Of a stretch of 64,000 nucleotides of DNA, positions 26,980-36,794 are shown in pieces (positions within the stretch are counted from its first letter, which is position 1; each line of letters opens with the position of its first letter). A program made the translations under genes and the position numbers. Source of the stretch: Candidatus Woesearchaeota archaeon (GTDB lineage: Archaea; Nanobdellota; Nanobdellia; Woesearchaeales; UBA9642); the NCBI GenBank assembly GCA_026002815.1, contig BPGB01000004.1, positions 42,676 to 106,675 on the forward strand. The letters are read 5' to 3'. Under the pieces are notes generated by a model, which was not told the DNA's origin, ran no database searches, and saw only the letters and a program-made list of their open reading frames with translations.

Positions 26980-27480
26980 ATGGCAGAGATAAAAACATTA
27001 ATTGATGGAAAGAGCCTCTCATATGAAGGCGTTTTTAATCTTAGGGAATTGTATAGGCTTATTGATAAGTGGTTTAAAGAACATGGCTATGAAAAACAAG
27101 AGATAAAAAACTGGGAAGATGTTTCACAAAATGAAAAACAGATAATATTAGAAATAGTTCCTTATAAGAAAGTTTCAGATTATGCAAGATTAGATATAAG
27201 AATTTTTATGATATTCTCTAAATTAACAGAGATAGAATTAGAAAAGGACGGAATGAAATTCAAGATGAATAAGGGTAGAGCTGAATTCTATTTTGATGCA
27301 TATGTTGTTACTGATTATGAAAATAAATGGGAGACAAGACCTATTTTTTATTTCATAAAGAATGTTTTTGATAAATGGATATATAGAATATATACTAGCA
27401 GTTATGATAGTGAAGTAATAAGGGATTGCACAGAGATAGAGAATGAAATAAGAAGTTACTTAAACATGAATAGGTTTTAA
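26980..27480 (+). CDS. Unknown protein, second of a paralogous pair
   Basis: 166 residues, homologous to the gene before it (shared GVFxxxxLYRxxxxW and EKDGMKFKMNKGRAE-like segments), 51 bp downstream on the same strand. Alpha/beta with alternating charged strands and no catalytic motif visible. The two may form a heterodimer. Confidence 0.65.
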   Translation: MAEIKTLIDGKSLSYEGVFNLRELYRLIDKWFKEHGYEKQEIKNWEDVSQNEKQIILEIVPYKKVSDYARLDIRIFMIFSKLTEIELEKDGMKFKMNKGRAEFYFDAYVVTDYENKWETRPIFYFIKNVFDKWIYRIYTSSYDSEVIRDCTEIENEIRSYLNMNRF

Positions 27481-27537
27481 TGAGTGTTTTGTTATTAAAA
27501 TTATTTTGTATTATGTTTAAAATATGTTGTATTATGT

Positions 27538-27837
27538 TTATTTATTTAAATAGTTTGTTTTGGGAATTGTATTATTTTTTATGTAATATTCTCTTAATAC
27601 ACTGTCATGATTGTTTGCCAGAGTTTTCCAGTAGATACCACAACTACATTTACCAGGCTTCATGTCAAAAAATGAGCTATGCTTATTAATCTCATATTCA
27701 ACAAATACTACGTAGTGTCTATTCTTATCACATTTTCTGCTTATCTTTAAGTTATCAAGAAGATCTATTAGTTTAGAGTTAAGATACCTCTCAGGTTTAG
27801 GTTTTTCCATTCCTATAGCTAGTATCTCGTTTATCAT
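27538..27837 (-). CDS. Hypothetical small protein with CxC motif
   Basis: Up to 99 residues (about 90 if translation starts at the in-frame ATG at 27810, MEKPKPERY). Contains KCDKNRHYVVFVEYEI and a CSCGIYW motif near the C terminus; with C36 it might bind a metal. No family is recognised and the start is uncertain because neither ATG has a clear ribosome site. Confidence 0.45.
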   Translation of the reverse strand: MINEILAIGMEKPKPERYLNSKLIDLLDNLKISRKCDKNRHYVVFVEYEINKHSSFFDMKPGKCSCGIYWKTLANNHDSVLREYYIKNNTIPKTNYLNK

Positions 27838-27900
27838 ATTTTAATGGTATTATTTGTTATTTTTATTTTTTATGAACATGTATTATGAATTGTTGTCAGG

Positions 27901-28016
27901 TTATTATTATGAATTATTATATTATTATGAATTATTATTTTGAAATATTATGAATTATTATATTATTATGAATTATTATTTTGAAATATTATGAATTATT
28001 ATTTTGAAATATTATT
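27901..28016. repeat. Imperfect tandem repeats upstream of tRNA-Ser
   Basis: ATTATGAATTATTATTTTGAAAT and the shorter ATTATGAATTATTAT alternate several times over about 115 bp. Probably slippage-generated; no open frame or RNA structure. Confidence 0.6.
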
Positions 28017-28078
28017 ATGACATCACAATATAAGAAAAGATTTAAAAACTATCTTTTTTTCTCAATGTATGAAAATAT

Positions 28079-28174
28079 GCCGGCGTGGCACAACCTGGTA
28101 CTGCGCAAGCCTGGAATCAAGGACAAAAAGCTTGTTTCCGAAAGGATTTCCCGGTTCAAATCCGGGCGTCGGCG
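28079..28174 (+). tRNA. tRNA-Ser (GGA) with a 12-nt intron
   Basis: Acceptor stem GCCGGCG (28079-28085) pairs with CGTCGGC (28167-28173), followed by discriminator G, as in archaeal tRNA-Ser. The D stem is three pairs (GCA/TGC), the T arm is CCCGG-TTCAAAT-CCGGG, and a long variable arm TCC-GAAA-GGA marks a class II tRNA. The anticodon stem CAAGC/GCTTG encloses 19 nt instead of 7. Reading C32, T33, anticodon GGA (28113-28115) and A37, the extra 12 nt (28117-28128) sit after position 37, the usual archaeal intron site. CCA is not encoded. ATTTAAAAAC about 35 nt upstream is a likely TATA box. Confidence 0.88.
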
Positions 28175-28277
28175 TTTTTCTATTAGAAATAATATAGGAG
28201 ATTTCTCGATTATTTTCTTATATTGTTAGTTTTTTTGATTGGATGTTTTATTCTTTGCTTGTTTAATTTATTGCTGT

Positions 28278-29078
28278 TTATTTAATATCAAAATCTAAGA
28301 TAAGTCCTAAATGATCAGATACTAAAATATCTGCTTTAGAAATAGAGTATTTCTTTATATTGCTGCTTAAGAATATGTTGTCAAAACATTTTTTAGGATT
28401 CCATGACGGATATGTTTTTATAAATGAGATTCTTTTAAAATTTTCATTCTGCAACGGTAAAAGTTCATCATCAGAAGAAATATTAAAATCTCCTAATAGA
28501 ATTTTTGATCCTTTAATTTTAGATATTATATTGTTTATTTCTTCTATTTGTTTTACTCTGTTTCTTTTTGAGATAGACAGATGCGTTATGAATACATTTA
28601 ATAGGTCTTCGTTATTTTTTATTCTATCATTTATTTTATTTTTAGTTTTCAAAGTATTTTTGCTATTTTTGTTTTTTGTTTCATCTCTTATTTCGATAGT
28701 TGATTGACATAAAAATCTAGGTTCTCCAATACTTGGTAAAGGATACTGCTTGTTGTTTATTATCCTATATTTTGTTAATATTCCGTTACCTTGATTGGTT
28801 ATTTTTAATATATTTGTCGTTTTAAAAAAAAATCCGTTTTTTAATCCTGAATTTCTGGATATTAAACTCACTTGATCGATAAAGTTTGTTCTAATTGAAC
28901 CTGCATCTGCTTCAGTGAATACTGCAATATCTATATTATTATATTTTATATATTCTGATATTTTAATTATTGATTTTTGAGAGTGTGGTAGAAAATATTT
29001 CCAAAAAAATAAAGGTATTTGCCAGTATCCTTTGTTAATATTTACTCCTGATTGAATATTTTGTAGAAGAATTTTCAT
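28278..29078 (-). CDS. Endonuclease/exonuclease/phosphatase (EEP) family protein 1
   Basis: 266 residues with the EEP fold landmarks: KILLQNIQSG at the start, a metal-binding Glu in VFTEADAG, the catalytic THLS, GDFN and the final SDHLG. The family cleaves phosphodiesters in nucleic acids or phospholipid-like substrates; the substrate is unknown here. It sits next to a paralogue with the same orientation and shares PSWNP before the last strand. No signal peptide. Confidence 0.8.
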   Translation of the reverse strand: MKILLQNIQSGVNINKGYWQIPLFFWKYFLPHSQKSIIKISEYIKYNNIDIAVFTEADAGSIRTNFIDQVSLISRNSGLKNGFFFKTTNILKITNQGNGILTKYRIINNKQYPLPSIGEPRFLCQSTIEIRDETKNKNSKNTLKTKNKINDRIKNNEDLLNVFITHLSISKRNRVKQIEEINNIISKIKGSKILLGDFNISSDDELLPLQNENFKRISFIKTYPSWNPKKCFDNIFLSSNIKKYSISKADILVSDHLGLILDFDIK

Positions 29079-29191
29079 TTTTTATATCTTTTATATCTTT
29101 TATATTTTTTATATTTTTTATATTATGTTTTTTATTGTATTATCACCTTATTTTTTTATTATTTTTTATGCTAGTTATTCTTTTTATCTGT

Positions 29192-29944
29192 TTATTTTTT
29201 AAATCGTAATTCCGCAACTATTATCAGATGATCAGATATTTTTATATTATCAATAGAGTATTTTTCTATAACCTCAAAATCATCGCTATAAAATATGTAA
29301 TCAATAGTTCTTCTAGGGTTCCAGCTTGGAAAGGTTTTCTGAGTTTCAACTCTTTTTAATCCCGTATTTTCTATTTCTTTTAATTCATACTCGTTGCTAG
29401 TATTTAAATCACCGGCCAATATTATTGGTCCTCTCGTTTTTTTTATAATATCAGCTATCTGCCTTAACTCGTATTTTCTTGACTTTTTCCCTAGAGCAAG
29501 TTGTGTTATGAATACATTAACTATTTTTTCATCTATACGTATTATTACATGACTCAAATACCTGTTTTCACCATGAGTTATTAGTTTATAGTTATTTGTT
29601 TCTAGAATATCATACCTTGTAAGTATACCATTTCCTTGATTTGATAAATTAAAGAGGTGTCTAACTGGGAAAAAAAACCATTTTTTAAGAATGGTCATGT
29701 TTGCAAGCTTTTTTAAATAATTAATATTCATAGTCCTAAAACTTCCACCATCAACTTCAACAAATGTGCAAATATCCGCGTTCCAATGATTAATAAATTT
29801 AGCAACGGTCTTCAATGCAAAAATATTATGCGGTATTACATATTTCCATAAAGAAGTAATATACTGCCAATATCCTCTGTTGATAGATGCACCATATTCG
29901 ATGTTTAGATTAAGAATTCTTATGGTATCCTTTCTTTCCATCAT
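29192..29944 (-). CDS. Endonuclease/exonuclease/phosphatase (EEP) family protein 2
   Basis: 250 residues, paralogous to the gene at 28278: RILNLNIEYGASINRGYWQ, CTFVEVDGGSFR, GDLN, TFPSWNPRRTIDY and SDHL. The expected metal and catalytic residues are present, but the THL-type motif reads TQLA, so the His in that position is replaced by Gln. Start at 29944 or the adjacent Met at 29941. Confidence 0.78.
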   Translation of the reverse strand: MMERKDTIRILNLNIEYGASINRGYWQYITSLWKYVIPHNIFALKTVAKFINHWNADICTFVEVDGGSFRTMNINYLKKLANMTILKKWFFFPVRHLFNLSNQGNGILTRYDILETNNYKLITHGENRYLSHVIIRIDEKIVNVFITQLALGKKSRKYELRQIADIIKKTRGPIILAGDLNTSNEYELKEIENTGLKRVETQKTFPSWNPRRTIDYIFYSDDFEVIEKYSIDNIKISDHLIIVAELRFKK

Positions 29945-30114
29945 ATTAAAAAACTAATATACTTTATTAATAAAGGTTTTGTTTGTTTTAATTTTTTTAT
30001 TTAATGTAAAGTATTATTTTAGAATTCTTTTAATTATAAAATTAACTTCTGTTATAAGCCAGAGAAGTAATCCATATTATAGAGCTTTTAGAAAAAGAAA
30101 TTGATAATAAAAAT

Positions 30115-30426
30115 TTATTCGTCAATCATCTCGATTTCAATGTTGAGCCCTTCCGGGATCGGTACTTTCATTACAAGTCTTAATGCTCTCTCATCTATAC
30201 CTAAATCAATGAGCCTTTTATGTACTCTCATCTCAAACCTATCCCATGTTGCTGTACCATTTCCACAAGGACCTTTTCTCGTTGTCACCTTCAATTTTTT
30301 CGTAGGCAAAGGTATAGGTCCTTTCATTACTACGCCTGTTTTCTCTGCAACATCCTTAATGTATGCACATGTTTGGTTTATCTTGTTGATGTCTGTACTT
30401 GCTAGTTTTATTCTTGCTTTCTGCAT
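30115..30426 (-). CDS. rpsJ: Ribosomal protein S10 (uS10)
   Basis: 103-residue 30S head protein in archaeal form: [51 protein letters not shown] and [13 protein letters not shown]. It follows EF-1A on the same strand, the standard archaeal arrangement, and was likely co-transcribed. Length is normal and the frame intact. Confidence 0.97.
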   Translation of the reverse strand: MQKARIKLASTDINKINQTCAYIKDVAEKTGVVMKGPIPLPTKKLKVTTRKGPCGNGTATWDRFEMRVHKRLIDLGIDERALRLVMKVPIPEGLNIEIEMIDE

Positions 30427-30537
30427 TTTTTTACACCAATGATGAGTTATTAGTTCATCATATTTTAAACTTTAAGTAAAAATATATATTAACGGTGAAA
30501 TAATGGAATAAATAATGAAATATAATAAATTAAAAAA

Positions 30538-31848
30538 TTACATTGGTTTCTTTACAACATCTATGCACATTCCTGCAGCAACTGTTGCTCCAGAGTCTCT
30601 TATCGCGAATCTTGACAATTGTGGAATTGTCTTTTGTGTCTCTATAACCAATGGATGTGTTGGTTTAAACTTGACTATTGCAGCATCACCATTCTTTATG
30701 AAATCTGGATGCTCTTGTAAGACCTCTCCAGTCATTGGATTTAATTTTTTAACTATTTCTGTGATTTGGCATGCGACCTGTGCTGTATGTATGTGGAATA
30801 CTGGAGTGTATCCTACTGTAATTACAGATGGATGATTTAAAACAACGATTTGTGCTGTAAATTCTGTTGCTACTGTTGGAACATTATCTGGATGACCGAT
30901 AACATCTCCTCTTGCTACATCCTTCTTTCCAAATCCTCTAACAGATAGTCCTACATTATCTCCAGGAACCGCTTCTTTTAATTGTTCATGATGCATTTCT
31001 ATGCTTTTTACCTCTCCAGGAACCCCCTTACCTTCTCTTCCCGGAACAGCAATGACTTTATCATTCACTTTTAATATACCTGTTTCTACTCTTCCTACTG
31101 GAACGACACCTATACCAGTAATGTTATAAACATCTTGGATAGGCAATCTTAAAGGCAAATCTGTTGGTTTCTGTGGAACTTTCAAATTATTTATTGCCTC
31201 AAGCAATGTTGGTCCATTATACCAAGGCATCTTATCTGATTTCTTTACAACATTATCTCCTGTTAATGAAGCTATAGCAACAAATTGTACATCTTCGACT
31301 TTCCATCCTGAAGATTTTAATAAAGCAGTTATAACCTTTTTTACACCCTCAAACCTTTCCTGTGAATAATTCTGCATATCCATCTTATTAACTGCAACAA
31401 TTAATTGTTGTACTCCAAGTATTTTTGTCAATCTGCAATGTTCTACAGTTTGTGGGGGTAATTCACTTATTGTCTCTGTTCCTCTTATCTCGTTTGCTCC
31501 GCATACAAGGACTGCTGCATCTGCTTGTGATGCTCCAGTTATCATGTTTTTAACAAAGTCCTTGTGACCCGGTGCATCTATTATTGTGAAATAATACTTA
31601 TCTGTCTCAAATTTTTTGTGTGCAAGATCAATAGTAACTCCTCTTTCTTGTTCTTCCTTAAGATTATCCATTACGAATGCAAACTCGAATCCGCCCTTTC
31701 CTAATTCTTGTGCTTTTTCTTTTAATTTTCTCATTGTTTGTTCATCAACATTTCCAGAATCATACAGTAATCTTCCAACTGTTGTTGATTTTCCATGATC
31801 TACATGTCCTACAAATACGAGATTTATGTGCTCTTTATCTTTTGCCAT
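30538..31848 (-). CDS. tuf: Translation elongation factor 1A
   Basis: 436 residues. Delivers aminoacyl-tRNA to the ribosome as a GTP complex. G1 GHVDHGKST, switch I region ERGVTID, G3 DAPGHKDF, G4 NKMD, then the two beta-barrel domains ending in the [10 protein letters not shown] segment. AGGAGGTTATAAA precedes the ATG, a strong ribosome site. It heads the operon with S10. Confidence 0.97.
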   Translation of the reverse strand: MAKDKEHINLVFVGHVDHGKSTTVGRLLYDSGNVDEQTMRKLKEKAQELGKGGFEFAFVMDNLKEEQERGVTIDLAHKKFETDKYYFTIIDAPGHKDFVKNMITGASQADAAVLVCGANEIRGTETISELPPQTVEHCRLTKILGVQQLIVAVNKMDMQNYSQERFEGVKKVITALLKSSGWKVEDVQFVAIASLTGDNVVKKSDKMPWYNGPTLLEAINNLKVPQKPTDLPLRLPIQDVYNITGIGVVPVGRVETGILKVNDKVIAVPGREGKGVPGEVKSIEMHHEQLKEAVPGDNVGLSVRGFGKKDVARGDVIGHPDNVPTVATEFTAQIVVLNHPSVITVGYTPVFHIHTAQVACQITEIVKKLNPMTGEVLQEHPDFIKNGDAAIVKFKPTHPLVIETQKTIPQLSRFAIRDSGATVAAGMCIDVVKKPM

Positions 31849-32028
31849 TTTATAACCTCCTAGCCTTCATTAAATAAAAATATTAAATATACTGACCCCA
31901 TGGATCTTTATTTAATTGGTAAGAAATTATAGTCTCTTTATAAATATTTCTCTTTTGTATATCTTAGAAGTATTCATTAAAAAATCATAAAAATATTGAA
32001 TATAAATGTAATTAAATAGAGTGTATTT

Positions 32029-32298
32029 TTAATGATTATTAATTATTTCCTTATTATTGGTTTTTTTATTATAATTGTTTCCTAAATAATTTGTAGTGTA
32101 ATATGTTAATAATGCTATAATGCCTATGGTTATTGCTTTTCTTGCATAACTGTAAATATAAGGTTGTATTTTGAGATCTATTGAATCTTTGTCCTTTGTT
32201 TTTTCATATAGTAATTGAGCTGCATCATCTATGTTTGGCCAAACGATTCTTCTAATGGAATATCCAATATCTTCGGTTTTTTTTATTTTTAATCCCAT
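32029..32298 (-). CDS. Small membrane protein at the end of the surface-protein operon
   Basis: 89 residues: a polar N-terminal domain (about 1-50), one membrane helix (ARKAITIGIIALLTYYTTNYLG) and a short Asn/Lys tail. It starts about 50 bp after copy A on the same strand. Between the two lies a remnant of a copy-A start (codons for MKNTIK). It uses the AC-rich coding strand typical of this block. Function unknown. Confidence 0.5.
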   Translation of the reverse strand: MGLKIKKTEDIGYSIRRIVWPNIDDAAQLLYEKTKDKDSIDLKIQPYIYSYARKAITIGIIALLTYYTTNYLGNNYNKKTNNKEIINNH

Positions 32299-32317
32299 TT
32301 TTCTGCTTTATTTTCTT

Positions 32318-33871
32318 TTTATAGTGTTTTTCATTTTTTTTTAGAATTTATGGGTGTACTCTGTTTATGTAGTATGGTTTGTGGTTTCTTCCTATTTTTA
32401 TTAGTTTTTTTTCGTCGTTGTTTGGTCTTTTTGTTGGTCCTATTCTGTTTCCTGCTGTGGTGTATTGTAGGTAGTTTTGGTTGTTTATTGGGTTTACTAT
32501 TCCTGTTATGTATCTTTGTATGTTTAATGCTATGTATTTTTCTATGTTTTCTGTTGTTGTTACTTTGTTTGTGTCTATGTATATTTCTCCTCCTATCATT
32601 GTGGAGTGTGATGAGGAGTATATATATGCTAGTACGCTGTTATATCCATATGTTTGTGTGCTGTCTGTCCATATTATTTTCATTGCGCTTATTCCGTTGT
32701 TGAAGTTTGGTTCTATGTTTATTGGTGTTTCTTGTATTAGGCTGTCTGGGTGTATGTTTAGTGAGTCTTGGAAGTATTGTATTATGTTTCTTGCGCTTGT
32801 TATTCCTCCTGTTGGTGCGTTGCTTGAGTCTATGTATATTTTTATTGGGTATTGTGTTTTTCCGTGTTGTTGGTTTTGCCATTCTCCTTGTACTCTTCCT
32901 CCGTACCATAGTAGGTCTCTTATTGTGTTTATGTTTGGTATTATTGGGTATTCTGGGTCTGTTATTGGGTTTTCTAGTTGTATTCTTGGTATTAGTGTGA
33001 AGTCTTTGCTTATGTTTTCTGCGTATGGTTCTGCTTCTGGATGTTGATATTTGTGGTATTGGTTGTTTGGGTCTTCCATCCATCTTCCTAAGTACACTTG
33101 TTCTGTTGTTTTTTCTAGGGTTTTTGTTGTTGTTTCTGTTATTTGTTCTTGTGTTTTTCCTTTTTTTACGTAGTGGTTTTTTCCGTCGTTTATGTGTATG
33201 TTTGTGTATGTTTTGTTGTCTATTTCTATTTTTGTTATTGTTTCTCCTATTGGTAGTTTTAGGTTTATTGTTTCTGTTCCGTTTATTTCTTTTTCTGTTG
33301 TTCTTGTTATTTCTTTTCCTTGTATGTCGTATGTTGTTATTTTGATTTTTTTGTAGTTGTTGACTGTTATTTTTGCTGTTCCGTTTATGTATTTTATTGT
33401 TCCGATGTTTTTTGTTTCTTTTTGGTCTTTTATTCCTGTTATTGTTAGTGTGTAGTATCCTTCAGAGTTTGTTTGTACTGGTCCTAGTGTGTCATCGAAT
33501 GTTGAGAAATCAGATATTGGGAATATTAATTCTATTCCTTGTATTGGTTGTGTTGTTAGTGCGTCTGTTATGTATCCGTCTTTTATGTATTCTTCTAGTG
33601 TTGTTTTTTGTATTTTTTTTGTGTTGTTTGTTTTTGGTTTGTAGTTTTTCATGAATTCTTCTAGTTTGTGTTCTGGTATTATTATGTTGTCTCCTTCTTG
33701 TATTATTTCTGTTGGTGGTTTGTGTTGTTTTGTGTTGTTTTGTGTTGTGTTGTTTTGTGCTTTTGTTGTGTTTATGAGTGTTAGTCCGCTGATTATTCCT
33801 ATTCCGATGTATTTTATGATGTTGTTTTGAATGTTTTTTATAGTGTTTTTCATTTTTTTTTAGAATTTATG
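32318..33871. repeat. Direct repeats bounding the copy-A duplication unit
   Basis: About 35 bp containing TATAGTGTTTTTCATTTT and the following TAGAATTTATGG occurs at 32318-32352 and at 33837-33871, that is, just after the stop and just before the start of copy A. The identity continues into the 3' ends of A and B. The arrangement is what an unequal-crossover tandem duplication of about 1,520 bp would leave. Confidence 0.7.
32348..33853 (-). CDS. Secreted paralogue A: beta-sandwich domains plus protease-like C-terminal domain
   Basis: 501 residues, the one intact member of a four-copy family. Signal peptide (IGIGIISGLTLINTTKA), then Asn/Thr-rich linkers, a carboxypeptidase-regulatory-like sandwich (about 95-150), a second sandwich (about 155-225) with KIKITTYDIQGKEI, and a C-terminal domain (about 310-490) that follows the order of matrixin-type metalloproteases: YPIKIYIDSSNAPT, a helix, IIWTDSTQ, GGEIYIDTN, then helix and PNNDEKKL. 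The zinc motif HExxH is absent, so any protease ancestry is only suggested. Many Asn-X-Thr sites point to glycosylation. It is third in the C-B-A operon and has no clear ribosome site. Confidence 0.65.
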   Translation of the reverse strand: MKNTIKNIQNNIIKYIGIGIISGLTLINTTKAQNNTTQNNTKQHKPPTEIIQEGDNIIIPEHKLEEFMKNYKPKTNNTKKIQKTTLEEYIKDGYITDALTTQPIQGIELIFPISDFSTFDDTLGPVQTNSEGYYTLTITGIKDQKETKNIGTIKYINGTAKITVNNYKKIKITTYDIQGKEITRTTEKEINGTETINLKLPIGETITKIEIDNKTYTNIHINDGKNHYVKKGKTQEQITETTTKTLEKTTEQVYLGRWMEDPNNQYHKYQHPEAEPYAENISKDFTLIPRIQLENPITDPEYPIIPNINTIRDLLWYGGRVQGEWQNQQHGKTQYPIKIYIDSSNAPTGGITSARNIIQYFQDSLNIHPDSLIQETPINIEPNFNNGISAMKIIWTDSTQTYGYNSVLAYIYSSSHSTMIGGEIYIDTNKVTTTENIEKYIALNIQRYITGIVNPINNQNYLQYTTAGNRIGPTKRPNNDEKKLIKIGRNHKPYYINRVHP

Positions 33872-35187
33872 GTCTTAGTCCGTTTGTGTAGTATGGTTTG
33901 TGGTTTCTTCCTATTTTTATTAGTTTTTTTTCGTCGTTGTTTGGTCTTTTTGTTGGTCCTATTCTGTTTCCTGTGGTGTATTGTAGGTAGTTTTGGTTGT
34001 TTATTGGGTTTACTAGTCCTGTTATGTATCTTTGTATGTTTAATGCTATGTATTTTTCTATGTTTTCTGTTGTTGTTACTTTGTTTGTGTCTATGTATAT
34101 TTCTCCTCCTATGAATACGTCGTGTGATGAGGAGTATATGTATGTTAGTATGCTATTACGTCCATATGTTTGTGTGCTGTCTGTCCATATTATTTTCATT
34201 GCGCTTATTCCGTTGTTGAAGTTGGGTTCTATGTTTATTGGTGTTTCTTGTATTAGGCTGTCTGGGTGTATGTTTAGTGAGTCTTGGAAGTATTGTATTA
34301 TGTTTCTTGCGCTTGTTATTCCTCCTGTTGGTGCGTTGCTTGAGTCTATGTATATTTTTATTGGGTATTGTGTTTTTTGCGTATATTCTGTAGTCGTTTT
34401 CGTTTTGTATTCTGCTCATGTATTTCCATAGGTCCATTAGGTTGTTTATTGGATATTGTACTTCTGGATCTGTGAATGGTATTTGTAATGGTATTACTGG
34501 TGGTAGTGTGATGTTTAGTGTTCTTTGGCCTGACCAGTTTCCTGTATTTGAGAAATATGTGTAATGTGTGTTGCTGGGATCTTGTATTTTTATTCTCCCC
34601 CAGACTTCTGTTATTTTGTTTAATCTATTGTTTTTTTCTTCTGTTAGAAAGTCTTCTAGTTTTTTTATATCCTATTATTTTTCCTGCATCTGTTGTTATT
34701 ATGTTGGCGTATGCTTTTTTGTCTATTTCTAATACTGTTATGTAGTGTGCTGATGCTAGTCCTTCTAGGGTTTATGTCTATGTTTGGGTTGCTTGTTTTT
34801 ATGCTTTTTACTTCTTGTCCATTTGTTGTATATATCTTGAGTGTTTTTTTCATCAAATTTATTTGTGAATATTTTGTTTCCATAATATTTTAGTATTGCT
34901 TTATTGTTTGGTGATTGTTCATCCTCTACATTTGTGATGTTGTCGAATAAATAGTATCCGTTTATGTTTGTTGTTGTGTGCATTGTGTCTGTTATTGTTT
35001 GTCCGTCCCATGATAGTTCTAAATCTATTTGTTGATTGTATAATCCTTGTTGTGTTAATGGATCTGATATTGTTCCTTCTAATCTTTCTTGCGCGTTTGT
35101 TATGTTTGTTAATAGAACTATTCCTGTACTTGTTAATGCTGCGGCTTTTATTGGATGTTTTAAAATCCATTCTAGAGTGTTGTTCAT
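33867..35187 (-). CDS. Secreted paralogue B: mosaic copy with several frameshifts
   Basis: Second gene of the C-B-A operon. The ATG at 35187 is 24 nt after the stop of C and follows AAGTGA. The N-terminal ~75 residues resemble D (GTISDPLTQQGL, GYYLFDNIT), the next part (YYGNKIFTNKF to AYANIITTDAG) matches C, then a D-like NTGNWSGQR segment, then C-like QNENDYRIYAK, then from about 34375 the 3' end of A almost base for base. At least four one-base excesses in homopolymers (near 34375, 34657, 34768, 34852) break the frame; removing them restores a full product. Either pseudogene or sequence errors on a true mosaic. Confidence 0.65.
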
Positions 35188-35211
35188 TATATTCACTTAG
35201 AATTTTTTTAT

Positions 35212-36676
35212 TTAAATGGGTTTTTCTTCTAGTTGTTTTCTGATTTGTTTGTACATTGTGTCGTCTATTTTTATTATTTGTTCTTTTGGTACTAGTAAGT
35301 GTTCTTTTCTTTCAAATCCGTTTTGGTGTTTCTGGTTTGTATAGTGTTCCTGGGTTGAAGAATCTGTTTAACCACACACGCGGGTGACATGTTTCTTGCC
35401 ATGTCCTTCTAGTGTTTGTTCATCTGGTGTTGTTTCATATGGTGGTCCTCGAGTTCCTGTGCCGAGGTAGTTTGGATTGTTTATTGATAATACTGTTTGC
35501 GTTATGTATTTTTGTAAATTTCTTTGTATTGCTTTGTATACGTCTATTGGTTGCATTCCTGTTGTTGTGTTTATTTTGAAGAATGCTCCTGTGAATGCTT
35601 CTTGGTTTTGGTCGTAGAAGAATGCTATTCTTGTGTCTTGTTGTCCTATGTCTAGGCTGTCTGTGTATATTAGGAATACTGCGCTGAAATTTTGTCCGGA
35701 GAATGGATCTGTGTACTCGTTTGTTTCTATTAGTACGCTGTCTGGATTTAGTGTTGTGTTGTTTCTTTTGAATTGTATTGCTTCTCTTATTGGTGTTATC
35801 CATTCTGTTGGTGCGTTGCTTGAGTCTATGTATATTTTTATTGGCCATAGTGTTTTTGCGTATATTCTGTAGTCGTTTTCGTTTTGTATTCTGCTCATGT
35901 ATTTCCATAGGTCCATTAGGTTGTTTATTGGATATTGTACTTCTGGATCTGTGAATGGTATTTGTAATGATATTACTGGTGGTAGTGTTAGGTTGAATGT
36001 TGTGTTTTCATAAAATATTGGATCTATTACTCCTCTTGTGTATGTGTGGTATTGTCCGTTTGGATCTTCGAAGTCTCTTGTTAATATTAGATTTTCTGTT
36101 ATTTTGTTTAATTTATTGTTTTTTTCTTCTGTTAGAAAGTCTTCTAGTTTTTTATATCCTATTATTTTTTCCTGCATCTGTTGTTATTATGTTGGCGTAT
36201 GCTTTTTTGTCTATTTCTAATACTGTTATGTAGTGTGCTGATGCTAGTCCTTCTAGGTTTATGTCTATGTTTGGGTTGCTTGTTTTTATGCTTTTTACTT
36301 CTTGTCCATTTGTTGTATATATCTTGAGTGTTTTTTCATCAAAATTATTTGTGAATATTTTGTTTCCATAATATTTTAGTATTGTTTTATTGTTTGGTGA
36401 TTGTTTATCTTCTACATCTGTAATTGTTGTTGTATAATATCCTTGATTATCTGTATATAGCGGTCCTAATGTATCGATTGGTGTTGCTCCATCGAATATT
36501 GGCATTGTTACTTTTATTCCTTCTACTGGTTGTAGGGTTATTGGATTAGTTATTGTTCCGTCTTTAACGTAATTTTCTAGTCTTTCTTGTGCTTTTATTG
36601 GTGTGATTATTGCTGTTCCTGTTATTAATCCTATTGTTAGGTATTTTTTTATTTTAGATAATATATCGGTTGTCAT
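35212..36676 (-). CDS. Secreted paralogue C: first gene of the surface operon, with frameshifts
   Basis: Start at the ATG at 36676 (MTTDILSKIKKY) because a TATA box lies 26 nt upstream and the resulting signal peptide ends neatly at TPIKA. Then come ERLENYVKDGTITNPITLQPV (regulatory-like sandwich), a beta domain with KTLKIYTTNGQEVKS and NIDINLEGLAS like T9SS sorting/FlgD-type domains, and the protease-like C-terminal domain (WPIKIYIDSSNAPTEW, TPDEQ). Frame breaks: one extra A after TTDAGK (about 36168) and a disrupted stretch at 35365-35425. The final segment ends with RKQLEEKPI at 35212. Confidence 0.65.
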
Positions 36677-36695
36677 AAAAAGTATAAACATAGTA

Positions 36696-36710
36696 TTATT
36701 TATAAAGTTT
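36696..36710 (-). promoter_or_regulatory. TATA box of copy C, shared with copy D
   Basis: On the minus strand ACTTTATAAATAATAC lies about 26 nt before the ATG at 36676. The same sequence stands before copy D at about 42464-42478, inside a roughly 150-bp block that is nearly identical in both copies and covers promoter, start and signal peptide. Confidence 0.6.
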
Positions 36711-36794
36711 ATCATTTTGTAGTCATTAAAGAGTAGATATAAAGAAATTTACATATCCGATAAATATTTAAATAAGAGTTATGATAAGGTAAGT

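Noticed and set aside
28017..28229. 70-residue frame across the tRNA gene
   Set aside because: It overlaps the whole tRNA-Ser structure and has no promoter of its own.
32350..34200. Long plus-strand open frames rich in Leu, Phe and Val opposite copies A and B
   Set aside because: They exist because the plus strand here has almost no A and so few stop codons; they overlap signal-containing, glycosylation-rich minus-strand genes that align with each other as paralogues.
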